DNA of 64,000 nt from Eisenbergiella porci (GTDB taxonomy: Bacteria > Bacillota > Clostridia > Lachnospirales > Lachnospiraceae). The stretch is taken from NCBI RefSeq assembly GCF_009696275.1, contig NZ_VUMI01000029.1, positions 1 through 64,000 of the forward strand. Direction: 5' to 3'. The translations under genes were made by a program, and so were the position numbers. The first letter of the stretch is position 1. Each line of letters opens with the position of its first letter. The notes beneath the pieces are model-generated. The model searched no databases. It was not told the DNA's origin and was given only the letters and a program-made list of their open reading frames with translations. Of the stretch, positions 50,280 through 59,050 are shown piece after piece.

Positions 50280-51836
50280 TTAATCATCATCAGAAGCGCC
50301 GCCCCCTGTGTTTTTCTGCTGGGCGAGGCGGCGCATGATGTCCTTTTGATAGTAGACCCAGATATTCCACAATGCGATTTCCTCTTTGGTATCGGTGATA
50401 ACGGGCCGCTTGTTTTCCCGTTCCTCCCGCAGCTTCCGGTTATGCTCCATGTCGCCCATGCCCAGCATTTGATTGAACAGCCATTGGGAGAGGTCCGGGG
50501 CGTACATCATGGCCGGATGGTCCCGGCTGGTGATGATCTGATAGGGCCGCTTGACGCGCCGGACCTCATCCGTATTGAGCAGCTTGCGCTCCGTCAGGCT
50601 GACGCTCTGGGAGCTGGACGGTATGGTGAACCGCCCGTTGCTGGCCGAGAGCTGATAGCTGGATGTAGTGTAGCTGCCCAGCTTGTCCGACATTTCCCGC
50701 AGGGTTTCCGGGTCGTCGCTTTGCAGGTAAGCCCAGATTTGGCAGTTGCCCTTGATGGTGTTGGCGATATTGTCGCTGTACTTTTCCTTGAGCTGGTCGA
50801 ACCCCTGCACATAGAGGGCATAGCGCATCCCGCGTCCAGCCGCCACGGTGAGTTTGTTCGTCATATCGCTGATGGGGGTGAAATTCCCAAACTCATCCAG
50901 CAGGAAATTCACCCGCCGTTCCAGCCGCCCGCCCCGCTTGTCCGCTGCCTCCGCCAAAAGTTCATACTGCTGGGACACAATGAGAGAGGCAATCGGGTAA
51001 AAGGTGGTTTTTTCGTCCGGCAGGATCACAAAAAGCGCCTGCTTTTTAGTTCCCAGGTCGGAGAGCGTAAAATCGCTGGCATGGGTGATGGAGTAAATGG
51101 ATTTCGAGGTAAACAGCCGCAGGGTGGTCAGGGCGGAAGTGTAAAAGCTGCCTCTGGTGCGGGACGGGGCCACATCGGAGATGGAGAGCAGCGCCCGCGC
51201 CGGGTGCGTTGGCGACTGCTTTTTCAGATACTCCAACAGGGGCATTTTGTTCCCGATGGTGCGGCACATCTCGGATATGAACCAATACACATTCGTCATA
51301 TTCTGAAACTCCGGCCGCTTCTGGTTGTCGCACACCACGCAGAGAATGGCGGCGGCGATGATGGAACATTCGCCGTTGGTCCAGATTTTCTCGCCCTCCG
51401 GCTTGCCCACCAGATTGTTGGTCAGATCCCAGGCCAGCATTTCCGCCCGGTCTGTGTCGCCCTCGTTGATGGCGTCAATGACCGGCTGGAGAAGATTGTA
51501 GCGCATACTTTTGGCCGGGTTTTTGAAGTCCAGCACCAGCACTTCATACCCCAGCTTTTTTAGGAATTCAGAGGTGTAGTGGAACAGCTCGGCCTTGGGG
51601 TCCGAACAGAAGATAGATTCCCCGGCAAGCCCCAAAAGGCAGATGCTCTCCAGCACCAGGCAGCGGGATTTGCCGGAACGGGTGGCGCCCACGCAGAGCA
51701 GGTGGCAGTCATCCCCCACAAAATATATTTTTTCCTTGTCGCCCTCCTTTTTCATGCCAACCACCACGCCGCCTTTCGTCAGCGGGGGAGGCGGCGTGTC
51801 CCTGGGAATCCCTTTGGGACGCAGATCCAGTTTCAA
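50280..51836 (-). CDS. virD4: VirD4/TraG-type coupling protein
   Basis: A 518-residue coupling ATPase. Walker A is GATRSGKS (residues 50-57). The DPKAEL motif and a Walker B (VNFLLDEFGNFTPISDM) follow. The usual N-terminal membrane helices are absent and lie in the preceding separate gene (51846-52292). It delivers the relaxase-DNA complex to the channel. The start is TTG, 7 bases after GAGG. The C-terminus is rich in glycine and aspartate. Confidence 0.92.
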   Translation of the reverse strand: MKLDLRPKGIPRDTPPPPLTKGGVVVGMKKEGDKEKIYFVGDDCHLLCVGATRSGKSRCLVLESICLLGLAGESIFCSDPKAELFHYTSEFLKKLGYEVLVLDFKNPAKSMRYNLLQPVIDAINEGDTDRAEMLAWDLTNNLVGKPEGEKIWTNGECSIIAAAILCVVCDNQKRPEFQNMTNVYWFISEMCRTIGNKMPLLEYLKKQSPTHPARALLSISDVAPSRTRGSFYTSALTTLRLFTSKSIYSITHASDFTLSDLGTKKQALFVILPDEKTTFYPIASLIVSQQYELLAEAADKRGGRLERRVNFLLDEFGNFTPISDMTNKLTVAAGRGMRYALYVQGFDQLKEKYSDNIANTIKGNCQIWAYLQSDDPETLREMSDKLGSYTTSSYQLSASNGRFTIPSSSQSVSLTERKLLNTDEVRRVKRPYQIITSRDHPAMMYAPDLSQWLFNQMLGMGDMEHNRKLREERENKRPVITDTKEEIALWNIWVYYQKDIMRRLAQQKNTGGGASDDD

Positions 51837-51845
51837 ACAAACACC

Positions 51846-52292
51846 TCACTTTTTCATAAAATCCAGCCCATCATAGCCGGTTTTCAGCAGTTCCCGCATG
51901 ACCGGGTCATTCGGGTCCAGGATGAAGCTGTCAAAGGCTTTTTCTTTTTCCGCGTCGCTCATCCAGCGGGCCGAGCCGTGCTGATACTGGCCCACTGCCC
52001 TGGGAGTCTTGATCTCCGGCGTGATGGTGTCCAGGTCGGATTCATAGGGCCGCATATTGGTGAGAAAGAACATCACGGCCAGCACGCACACAAATCCTTG
52101 CAGGCAGAGGTACAGCATCATGTGCTGGCGGCTGGAAAACAGGCTGGCAAGGCAGTCCCCGATGGGAAGGAGGGAGAGCCGGGTGATCTTCCTCGTCAGT
52201 AGCCCATGAACAGCGGTGGAGAAAAAGAGATTCAGGACTGCGCCGGAAACAAAAATCAGCCCGCAGACCAGCAGTTTTCCTTTGCTCCTCAT
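51846..52292 (-). CDS. membrane half of a split VirD4 coupling protein
   Basis: A 148-residue protein with two membrane helices (LLVCGLIFVSGAVLNLFF, MLYLCLQGFVCVLAVMFFL) followed by QYQHGSARWMSDAEKEKAFD. The QHGSARW segment is normally found just after the membrane helices and before the ATPase of VirD4/TraG. It is directly upstream of the ATPase gene, so the two products probably form one coupling protein in two pieces. Confidence 0.7.
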   Translation of the reverse strand: MRSKGKLLVCGLIFVSGAVLNLFFSTAVHGLLTRKITRLSLLPIGDCLASLFSSRQHMMLYLCLQGFVCVLAVMFFLTNMRPYESDLDTITPEIKTPRAVGQYQHGSARWMSDAEKEKAFDSFILDPNDPVMRELLKTGYDGLDFMKK

Positions 52293-52939
52293 GGCTCCAA
52301 TCCCTCCCCGTCCTCCAGTTCAGGGGCAAGGTCCTGTACGGCGGCCTCCAGCGCTGCTTCCGCCGCTTCGCTGCGGATCGGCTTATCTGCCAGCCATGCG
52401 GCCAGACTTTCCGTTTTTACGATACCGTAGAAGTCCTTGCGCTCCCAGTGAATGTACCGCCCATCCAGCAGGTTTTCCGCATAGACCGCCTGCCCTCTGG
52501 CTCCATAAGTGCAGCCAAACCCGTCACGGGCATACCACAGGGAATCGTCTGCGGTCAAATCCATGCTGCTGCCGTAAGCCTCTGGTTTTAGAACAAGAAT
52601 CTGTCCCTCATAGCCGCGTTTGCTGCTTCCCTCAATGCAGTCATCCAATCCCAGGAGGCGGTCCTGCTGACGGATTTTGACCTTTTCCCGCACCTGTTCT
52701 TCCGGCACATAGAAAATGGGCATATAGAGTTTCTTTGCAAGTTCAATTTCTTCCTGCATCCCGGAAGAAATGGTGCTGCCCACTACCCAGAGGTCATCGT
52801 CCAGATATTGCGTGAAGATCGTGTGGGGCGCCAGGGGAATCACCCCGCAGGATGCCGCATACGCACAGTAGTCCCTTGCCCTTTGGATATTCCGCTCCAT
52901 ATCCCCGCGCAGGGGGGATGAGATATAGACCAGCCGCAA
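52289..52939 (-). CDS. deoxyribosyltransferase/SLOG-like protein
   Basis: A 216-residue protein. Residues 1-105 (LVYISSPLRGDMERNIQRAR, LAPHTIFTQYLDD, SSGMQEEIELAKKLYMPI) match the nucleoside 2-deoxyribosyltransferase-like DUF4406/DUF7768 fold. Residues 130-190 form a second, ICE-type domain (WERKDFYGIVKTESLAAWLA). The start is TTG, 7 bases after AGG. It may process a nucleotide signal or scavenge nucleotides. Confidence 0.7.
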   Translation of the reverse strand: MRLVYISSPLRGDMERNIQRARDYCAYAASCGVIPLAPHTIFTQYLDDDLWVVGSTISSGMQEEIELAKKLYMPIFYVPEEQVREKVKIRQQDRLLGLDDCIEGSSKRGYEGQILVLKPEAYGSSMDLTADDSLWYARDGFGCTYGARGQAVYAENLLDGRYIHWERKDFYGIVKTESLAAWLADKPIRSEAAEAALEAAVQDLAPELEDGEGLEP

Positions 52940-52947
52940 TTTATCAC

Positions 52948-53316
52948 CTACCTTTCCAAATCCAGCCCATCCAGCTCTACATCGCTGATGGGCGGCTCAA
53001 AGCCGGTGTCATAGGACACATCATCAAGCTGCCGGATAGCCTCCAATCGTGCGGTAGCCTTCGGGTCGGTCTCAAGCTCCTGCTCCAGCAGGGCGTCGGC
53101 AACAATGGCATTGGAAACGGGGTCTGTAAAGCACAGGGCCTCGCCGTCCTGTGTGGCCTGCTCCATGACGGACTCCGGCAGGATTTCCTCCGCAACGGCC
53201 TTGGGTATCTCAAGCCCCCGCTTTTTGGTGCCGACGATCTCATAGATACCCACGGCGATCTCGCCGCAGGTGATGATGTTCCCCCATATATCGGGATTTG
53301 GGCGCCCGTCACGCAT
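52948..53316 (-). CDS. acidic hypothetical ICE protein
   Basis: A 122-residue protein (WGNIITCGEIAVGIYEIVGT, EIPKAVAEEILPESVMEQ) with an acidic C-terminus ending LDGLDLER. No signal or membrane segment. It overlaps the upstream gene slightly and lies in a run of small element-specific genes. The family is not recognised. Confidence 0.55.
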   Translation of the reverse strand: MRDGRPNPDIWGNIITCGEIAVGIYEIVGTKKRGLEIPKAVAEEILPESVMEQATQDGEALCFTDPVSNAIVADALLEQELETDPKATARLEAIRQLDDVSYDTGFEPPISDVELDGLDLER

Positions 53317-53596
53317 ACCTCACACCTCCATCTTCCTCATAAGGCATAAACGCAATCACAGAGAGATAGTCCGTCCCCAGCCGCCTCAAAAGCGCGTCCT
53401 GATGCTCCATGACCTGATCCACCACATTTTCCGGGCAGTACCGCATCAAGTCCTTTACATAGGCGCCTACATCCAGCCCGATAGGGTCAGCCAGATATTC
53501 CTCGTCCGTCATGCCGTCAAGCTGCTGGTTCAGGTTGTGCTTATACATGAGAAACCGGGCGATAGCGATTGTCTGGTTCCGCTTGCTGTTCCTCAT
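53309..53596 (-). CDS. hypothetical ICE protein
   Basis: A 95-residue soluble protein (TIAIARFLMYKHNLNQQLDG, DVGAYVKDLMRYCPENVVDQ) with GGAGG 7 bases before the ATG. It overlaps the next gene by 8 bases. No function is recognised. Confidence 0.55.
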   Translation of the reverse strand: MRNSKRNQTIAIARFLMYKHNLNQQLDGMTDEEYLADPIGLDVGAYVKDLMRYCPENVVDQVMEHQDALLRRLGTDYLSVIAFMPYEEDGGVRYA

Positions 53597-53599
53597 AGG

Positions 53600-54283
53600 C
53601 TATCCTCCAATCTCCAATTCTTCCTGTTGACCGAACTCCATATCAAAATCGAAGCCCATGTCGGCCTCCCGCAGCTCCGGCATGATCTCCTCAATTTTAT
53701 CAAGAATCCGCTCCACGGATTCGCGGGCGTCATTGGAAACATCCTGATCGAGTATGCTCATTTTGACCAGCCCGGCGTGAAGAACCCTCAGTTCTTCCTC
53801 GCTGAACAGGGCCTTTTCGTCCACCAGGCCGCTGCGCTTGGCAAAGTCCTGACCAGCAAACTCTTTGTTGTAAAAGACCTGACGCGCCAGTATTTCCCCG
53901 GAATCCGGGGCTGTGCGGTAGGTGGAGAACACATAGCCGAACAGATGATGCTCCTTGCAGGCCAAAGTCACGCCGTTGTATTCCGCCAGCTTGTAGGAAC
54001 CGTTGGGCAGCTTTTCGTTGGCGTCCGTGTAGGGACAGTCCCGGCAGATGCCCACCTTGACCGCTGTGTTCTGGGCGGTGTCGTTGATAAGCCGCATGAC
54101 CTTATCCTTCACAGCGACAAACGGGTTCTGGATCACCGTATCCGCCTTGGAGAAGTAGGCCACAAGCTGATTTTTATAGTAGATGTCCGCAATATAATCC
54201 GAAGATTGGGACCGCTTTACATCAAAGCCCTTTCGGGCGAGCTGTTCAAAGAACAGACGGTAAAAATCTGTTTTGCTCCGCAA
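53600..54283 (-). CDS. hypothetical ICE protein with cysteine cluster
   Basis: A 227-residue soluble protein. It begins RSKTDFYRLFFEQLARKGFD, has a beta segment (YIADIYYKNQLVAYFSK), GICRDCPY and later ACKEHHLFG, which together could bind a metal, then an acidic helical tail (FDFDMEFGQQEELEIGG). The start is TTG, 8 bases after GGAGG. The family is not recognised. Confidence 0.55.
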   Translation of the reverse strand: MRSKTDFYRLFFEQLARKGFDVKRSQSSDYIADIYYKNQLVAYFSKADTVIQNPFVAVKDKVMRLINDTAQNTAVKVGICRDCPYTDANEKLPNGSYKLAEYNGVTLACKEHHLFGYVFSTYRTAPDSGEILARQVFYNKEFAGQDFAKRSGLVDEKALFSEEELRVLHAGLVKMSILDQDVSNDARESVERILDKIEEIMPELREADMGFDFDMEFGQQEELEIGG

Positions 54284-54300
54284 CCGGCAATCCTCCTTCC

Positions 54301-54627
54301 TTACGAGTAACCTTTTTGTTTCATCACATTTTTGAGAACTTCAATGAAATCAAAAATCCGTTCCGCCGCCGCCTGACTCCGGGGGTAGGTGTGCGGCAGG
54401 GGAGGGCGCTTCTTCCGCTTCAGATCGTACCAGAGGCACCCGCCGTCCTTTCGGCTGGGGAACATACAGGATGGAACGGAAGTCCGTAAAGTAAAAGGGC
54501 ACCCCCGGCAGGGATGCCCTTTGGGGTACTCATATAGCCGGGCCGTCAGGCGGGTCACGCCATAGGACCCTCTGGGGATAGACACCGGCGCCCCGTTGTG
54601 CTTATAACTCGTTGTTACTGTGTTCAT
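54301..54627 (-). CDS. cysteine-containing hypothetical ICE protein
   Basis: A 108-residue basic protein (SIPRGSYGVTRLTARLYEYP) with CRGCPF, a later SCMFPSRKDGGCLW and a C-terminal helix (AAAERIFDFIEVLKNVMKQ). The four cysteines suggest a zinc or iron-sulfur site. The ATG at 54627 has AAAGGAG 5 bases upstream. The role is unknown. Confidence 0.55.
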   Translation of the reverse strand: MNTVTTSYKHNGAPVSIPRGSYGVTRLTARLYEYPKGHPCRGCPFTLRTSVPSCMFPSRKDGGCLWYDLKRKKRPPLPHTYPRSQAAAERIFDFIEVLKNVMKQKGYS

Positions 54628-54691
54628 CCAAACTCCTTTCTCGAACCGGGCGGCCGGTTGTTTGATTTGTTTGATGCCGCAGGGCAGCAAA

Positions 54692-54717
54692 AAAGGCAGC
54701 CCTCAATGGACTGCCTT
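54692..54717 (-). terminator. terminator of the AAA/DUF4143 gene
   Basis: Hairpin with arms AAAGGCAG / CTGCCTTT and a TTTTTT tract on the minus strand, 35 bases after the stop at 54752. Confidence 0.75.
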
Positions 54718-54751
54718 TCGCATTGGACATATTTAAATTTGAGCGATCCGC

Positions 54752-56071
54752 TCACAGTTCTTTCAGCAGGAACGCCATATACAGCGGAAGTGTGAGAAGC
54801 TGTTCGGTGCGTCCTACATTGTAGTCCCCCAGCTTGATTGCTTGGCTGACATGGTACTTTTCAGGATGGCGCAGGATCGTTCTGGTGCTTTTCGTATTTC
54901 CTGTGGACGCTTTGACCTCCACCAATGTGCATTGTCCTTTATAACGGATCACAAAGTCCACTTCCAAACCGCTGTCTTTGTGGAAATAGTAGAGTTTTCG
55001 TCCCATCTTACCGAAAACATCCGCAATCAGATTTTCAAAAATCGCGCCTTTATAGCCGTAAAGATTTCCTTGCAGAATGTCGTACTGTGTGCCATCCTCC
55101 AGCATACTGACAAAAAGGCCGCAGTCCCGCATATACACCTTGAATATATCTTCCTCGGCGTTCCCATCCAAAGGCAGTTCTGTAATGCTCAGATTATAGC
55201 AGCGGACAATGATACCGGCATCCTCGATCCATTGAAGGCTCCCGGCATATTTTGATGCGGTTGAACCTTTTTTGACAACGGAGTATTGAAATTTCTTGTT
55301 TTCTTTACTGAGCTGCTTCGGGATAGACTGAAAGCACTCCTTGATTCGTGATTTGTCCTTCTTCTCGGCGTACTTCACCATATCGTCCTCATAGGAGCGG
55401 ACAATATCACGCTGGATTTGCAGTACCTCATCCATCTGCTTTGTATCTACAAAGGTCTGTACGGCATCCGGCATACCTCCGACAACCACATATTGCAGGA
55501 GCAGTTGCTTCATACGGTTGTGCAGGGCCTCCGGGACAGGAGTCTCTTTCTGCAAGCGCTTCTTTAACATATCAATTACAGGGTCAGCAATCCCATTGGC
55601 CCACAGAAATTCTTCAAAATCCAGAGGGTACATATCAATCACCGTTTCCGATCCGACTGGAACAGATTTCGGTTCTTTTCCATACCCCTTCACACCCAGC
55701 AGAGAGCCGGTGCCTATCACATCATAGCGCCCATCAATTCGGAAAAATTTCAGGGCGGTCCGGGCCTCCGGGCACTCCTGAATCTCGTCCAGGATCAAGA
55801 CTGTACTTCCGCTTTCAAACACCGCCTCGCTGCCCAGCAGGGCGGACAGCATCATCACGATTGTGTCCACTTCCAGGGACCCGGCAAATACAGAGGCATA
55901 GTCTGGATTTTCGAAAAAATTCAGGTACACAACATTTTTATAATTTTTCTTTGCAAAGTCAAGGACAGAAAATGTCTTGCCGCACTGCCGGCAGCCCTTG
56001 ATAATCAATGGCTTGCGATTTTCTGTGTTTTTCCAGTCAATCAGTTTCTGCTCAATTTTCCTTTTCAGCAT
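54752..56071 (-). CDS. AAA (DUF4143-type) ATP-binding protein
   Basis: A 439-residue protein: Walker A IIKGCRQCGKTFSVLDFAKK, Walker B TVLILDEIQECPEA, sensor-like VIGTGSLLGV, and a C-terminal DUF4143/PD-(D/E)XK-like domain (DSGLEVDFVIRYKGQCTLVE with D, E and K residues). The family is very common in bacteria and of unclear role; some are thought to act with nucleases or toxins. It has its own terminator and lower GC than its neighbours, so it is probably cargo inserted between ICE genes. Confidence 0.85.
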   Translation of the reverse strand: MLKRKIEQKLIDWKNTENRKPLIIKGCRQCGKTFSVLDFAKKNYKNVVYLNFFENPDYASVFAGSLEVDTIVMMLSALLGSEAVFESGSTVLILDEIQECPEARTALKFFRIDGRYDVIGTGSLLGVKGYGKEPKSVPVGSETVIDMYPLDFEEFLWANGIADPVIDMLKKRLQKETPVPEALHNRMKQLLLQYVVVGGMPDAVQTFVDTKQMDEVLQIQRDIVRSYEDDMVKYAEKKDKSRIKECFQSIPKQLSKENKKFQYSVVKKGSTASKYAGSLQWIEDAGIIVRCYNLSITELPLDGNAEEDIFKVYMRDCGLFVSMLEDGTQYDILQGNLYGYKGAIFENLIADVFGKMGRKLYYFHKDSGLEVDFVIRYKGQCTLVEVKASTGNTKSTRTILRHPEKYHVSQAIKLGDYNVGRTEQLLTLPLYMAFLLKEL

Positions 56072-56223
56072 GACAGTTTCGCCTCCCTTATTCTGTTTTA
56101 TTTCAGTATAGCCGAAAGCAACAACTTTTTCAAGGGAGTTTTAATGTAAACCGAAAACTTTTTCAAGCGACTTTTATCGACAAGTATCAACTTTTCCGAT
56201 TTTTCTTTTGCGCCGCACATTGG

Positions 56224-57459
56224 TTATGGTTCCATGCCCCTGTCCTTGTGCCGTAAATACCATTCCTTTTTGGCGGCCTTGGAAAGATCACCTCCCATAG
56301 CCTTCTGGCAATCGTCGTACTCCATACCCATGCTGACGGCGTTCTGTTCCAACGCCATCAGGATTTCACAGATCAACCGTTCTGTATAGTAGGCTTTTCG
56401 GGCCTCCGCATACTCAAAAGAGCCGGTTTCCCGATCCTTGCGGAGCATGGTGTGTATGGCCTCCAATACCTTGTTGGCAATCAGCTTGTCCGCCTCCGCG
56501 ATTCCTTTCTGCCGCTGTTCCTCCACATGGGCAGGGTCGGCGTCATAGAGCATGGAAAGCTGGCACTTGGCGTCCGCATACTCGTTTACCAGATCACCAA
56601 TGTATTTGCAGTCTGTTTTCAAGCTGCTGATAAAAGCGTCCAGTTCGGCCTTTACTTCCTCCGGCAGCAGCTTGTAGGCCAGACGGCCTTTTTTCGGCAT
56701 CTTTTCTTTCAGGGCAAACAGACCGGGGATAAATCGGGCCAGCCCATCCGCACTCAAAACACCGTCCAGTGAAGCGGCTCCCAGCTCATCATCCGTGATA
56801 TGGCCGAAGGTTTCCCGTAGGCGCTTGTACTCGCTGGGATGAAGCCGCTCCATATATTGCTCAAACTCATCAACCAGATCAACGGCGGCTGCGGTAAGCT
56901 GCTCTCTGGCCCGCTGCTTCGCTTCACAATACGCCTGTATTTTCTCCGCGAAGGTATCACGGATCAACTGCCTGCGTATTTTATCCGGGATGCTGGGATG
57001 CACAAACGGAACCATTGTGCGCTGGTTCTTATCCCAGAACACCACATGGATGTGCGGATGACCCCGCTCATTGTGGTGGGCGGCCACCCATTGTAGGTTC
57101 TGAACCCGGATTCCATTATACTTTGCCAGCGTTAAAATATGACGCTCCATGTAGTCCTCCCAGGCTTTATGATCGGTCAGCCCCAGCTCGGCCGCTGTTT
57201 CCGGGGAAAAGGAGATAATTCCCCGATACATATTCACACGGCGGTAGGACAGCCCCCGCACCAGACGGGCCGCCTCCTGCCAGGTGGAGAACTCCCGCAC
57301 CTCGCCGGGTTCCAGTTTCCCGAACAGGCCGTGGCGCATCCCCTCATTCTTTACCGCGCCGGGCCGGGTGGCAATATAGCCGATGTGGGCATAGTTGCAC
57401 TTGGGCGTCTTTTTCTGATTGGGGTGCCGGTGGCGCTGCTTATAGATCAGGATTGACAC
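56224..57459 (-). CDS. MobP-type relaxase
   Basis: A 411-residue relaxase. An N-terminal motif (YIATRPGAVKNEGMRHGLFG) and the metal-binding histidine motif (AAHHNERGHPHIHVVFWDKN) define the MOB-P/MobP3 group. The C-terminal half is helical. It nicks the element at oriT and pilots the strand into the recipient. The start is GTG behind GGGGGG and overlaps the RHH gene by 20 bases, so the two are coupled. Confidence 0.88.
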   Translation of the reverse strand: MSILIYKQRHRHPNQKKTPKCNYAHIGYIATRPGAVKNEGMRHGLFGKLEPGEVREFSTWQEAARLVRGLSYRRVNMYRGIISFSPETAAELGLTDHKAWEDYMERHILTLAKYNGIRVQNLQWVAAHHNERGHPHIHVVFWDKNQRTMVPFVHPSIPDKIRRQLIRDTFAEKIQAYCEAKQRAREQLTAAAVDLVDEFEQYMERLHPSEYKRLRETFGHITDDELGAASLDGVLSADGLARFIPGLFALKEKMPKKGRLAYKLLPEEVKAELDAFISSLKTDCKYIGDLVNEYADAKCQLSMLYDADPAHVEEQRQKGIAEADKLIANKVLEAIHTMLRKDRETGSFEYAEARKAYYTERLICEILMALEQNAVSMGMEYDDCQKAMGGDLSKAAKKEWYLRHKDRGMEP

Positions 57460-57922
57460 GGCGGCCCCCCTGAACAGCCTGAATCGCCTTTTTCATTTCC
57501 TCGTCATCCAGAAAAATACGCAGAGCGTCGGCGTTCTTTTGGTTTGCAAACGCCAATGCCTCTTTTCTGGCCGCCGCCTCGATCTTCTCAAAAGAGGAAT
57601 AGCGGTCCCGGTCGATCAGGTCTGCGATAATGGCGATATTGGCATAGTAGCCTGCGGCGGATATGATTGTCAGGCGATTGATAAGTCCGGCCAGCCGGTT
57701 TCCCAGCCCTTTGATCTGACCGCTGAGTTCCTGCCGGATCACGCCGCTTATCATGTCGATGTTCTCAGCGGTACTTTCCAAATCCAGGTATTCGTCAATC
57801 GCCCGCCGCACCTCTTTGGAGAAGTCCGTCCCATTTCTGGCCGCCAGCTTATTGAGCGCCTGAATGGTGTCCGGGGGCAGATGAATGGTTTTGCGCTCGG
57901 TTCGGATGGGGGATTCTTTCAA
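57440..57922 (-). CDS. ribbon-helix-helix relaxosome accessory protein
   Basis: A 160-residue protein with an N-terminal ribbon-helix-helix (KTIHLPPDTIQALNKLAARN, FSKEVRRAIDEYL), then a helical domain. Proteins of this type (MobC/TraY-like) bind oriT next to the nick site. The start is TTG, 6 bases after GGGAGG; a TTG ten codons upstream lies inside an inverted repeat and is less likely. It is directly upstream of the relaxase and beside the candidate oriT. Confidence 0.75.
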   Translation of the reverse strand: MKESPIRTERKTIHLPPDTIQALNKLAARNGTDFSKEVRRAIDEYLDLESTAENIDMISGVIRQELSGQIKGLGNRLAGLINRLTIISAAGYYANIAIIADLIDRDRYSSFEKIEAAARKEALAFANQKNADALRIFLDDEEMKKAIQAVQGGRRVNPDL

Positions 57923-58154
57923 GTCAAGCCTCCCTTCTATAAGGTGTGACAAAAATCACACCCAAATTAAAAAATCATACCTTGTAAAATCCTTAAAAAC
58001 CCGTTGAAAGCACGGCTTTCAAGCAGTCGGCCCGCCGTCAGGTATGACGGCTATTCCTGCCTTAACCGGGAAATCGCAGGCTGGACCTGCGGTTTCCCGG
58101 CTGTGGGGCGCCCCGGCGGGGCGGTCAGTACGGATGAAAAGAGAAGTGAGAGGG
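57923..58154. other. candidate oriT region
   Basis: 232 non-coding bases lie immediately before the relaxosome genes. They contain an inverted repeat GGTGTGA-CAAAAA-TCACACC (57942-57962), CCGTCA-GGTA-TGACGG (58035-58050), a 15-base-arm hairpin with one mismatch (58066-58100) and CGCCCC-GGC-GGGGCG. Clustered inverted repeats next to mob genes are typical of transfer origins. The nick site is not recognised. The large hairpin could instead be a terminator. Confidence 0.45.
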
Positions 58155-59048
58155 TCAGCGTTCCAGCTCGTCCTCCGGTTCCTCGGCGGGTTCCCAATCC
58201 GTGAAGATCTCCGCCATGATCTGCTCCCTGCTCCCACGGGTGGAGCTGCCCTGCGTTTCATAATCCCGCAAGCCGTTCATCCGCTCCGGGATGGTGAAGA
58301 ACGCAAAGCGCCCGTCCTTCATCTGCGTCAAAAGCCGCCTTTCACAGCCGGATGCGGGGTCCATGCCGCTCATCAGTTCTTCCAGCGTCCCCACCTTTTC
58401 TGCCGCTTTACGGACAATGGAGCGGAACATATCGGACGGGATCTCTACATTCCAAACAGCGTAATCATCACGCCCGTGGCAGGTGATGGTCTGGATGGCC
58501 GTGCAGGGGACTCCAGTGAATTTATCTAAAGCAGAGGACAGCAGCGCCTCGGCTTCCGGCCCCAGATAGCCGCACAGATCTAGTTCCACCGAATTTGCGA
58601 CGGCTGCGGCCTCTTTCTCAGTCAACACGATGTCCACATTGTTCCTCTCATAAGAAAAACCGCGCCCATTCAGCATCAGGGAACACTCGGCGGCGATGCG
58701 GAACATCCGAAAATAGTCATCCGCCGTTTCACCAAGCGTCTTGCCTGTGGCAAAAGATTGAAAATACCGGCTGCCCTCGCTGTCCCGGCAGGCCAGGGAA
58801 ATATCCAGGTAGATTCCCTCACTGGAACCGAAATTTGGGATGCAAAGGGCTTCTTCAAATTCTGGCAATTCACCAGACAACTCATCCGAATATAAAAAGT
58901 ATTCGTCCGGGAGAAGTCCGTGTGCTTCTAAATGCGTTTTCAGCTTATCAAAGGTTTCTCTGGCGTCAGCCATACCGATGTGTTTGACACGATGGTTCTC
59001 ATCCGGCTCACTCCATCGGTCCAGTTCAAAGGTCTGTATCTTCGCCAC
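58155..59048 (-). CDS. hypothetical ICE protein
   Basis: A 297-residue acidic soluble protein (KIQTFELDRWSEPDENHRVK, ELPEFEEALCIPNFGSSEGI, ERNNVDIVLTEKEAAAVANS) ending PAEEPEDELER. The start is GTG, 7 bases after GGAGG. The previous gene ends 3 bases before it, so they are coupled. Large acidic proteins of this sort are common in this element type, and a role as DNA mimic or anti-restriction factor is possible but unproven. Confidence 0.6.
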   Translation of the reverse strand: MAKIQTFELDRWSEPDENHRVKHIGMADARETFDKLKTHLEAHGLLPDEYFLYSDELSGELPEFEEALCIPNFGSSEGIYLDISLACRDSEGSRYFQSFATGKTLGETADDYFRMFRIAAECSLMLNGRGFSYERNNVDIVLTEKEAAAVANSVELDLCGYLGPEAEALLSSALDKFTGVPCTAIQTITCHGRDDYAVWNVEIPSDMFRSIVRKAAEKVGTLEELMSGMDPASGCERRLLTQMKDGRFAFFTIPERMNGLRDYETQGSSTRGSREQIMAEIFTDWEPAEEPEDELER

Positions 59049-59050
59049 AA

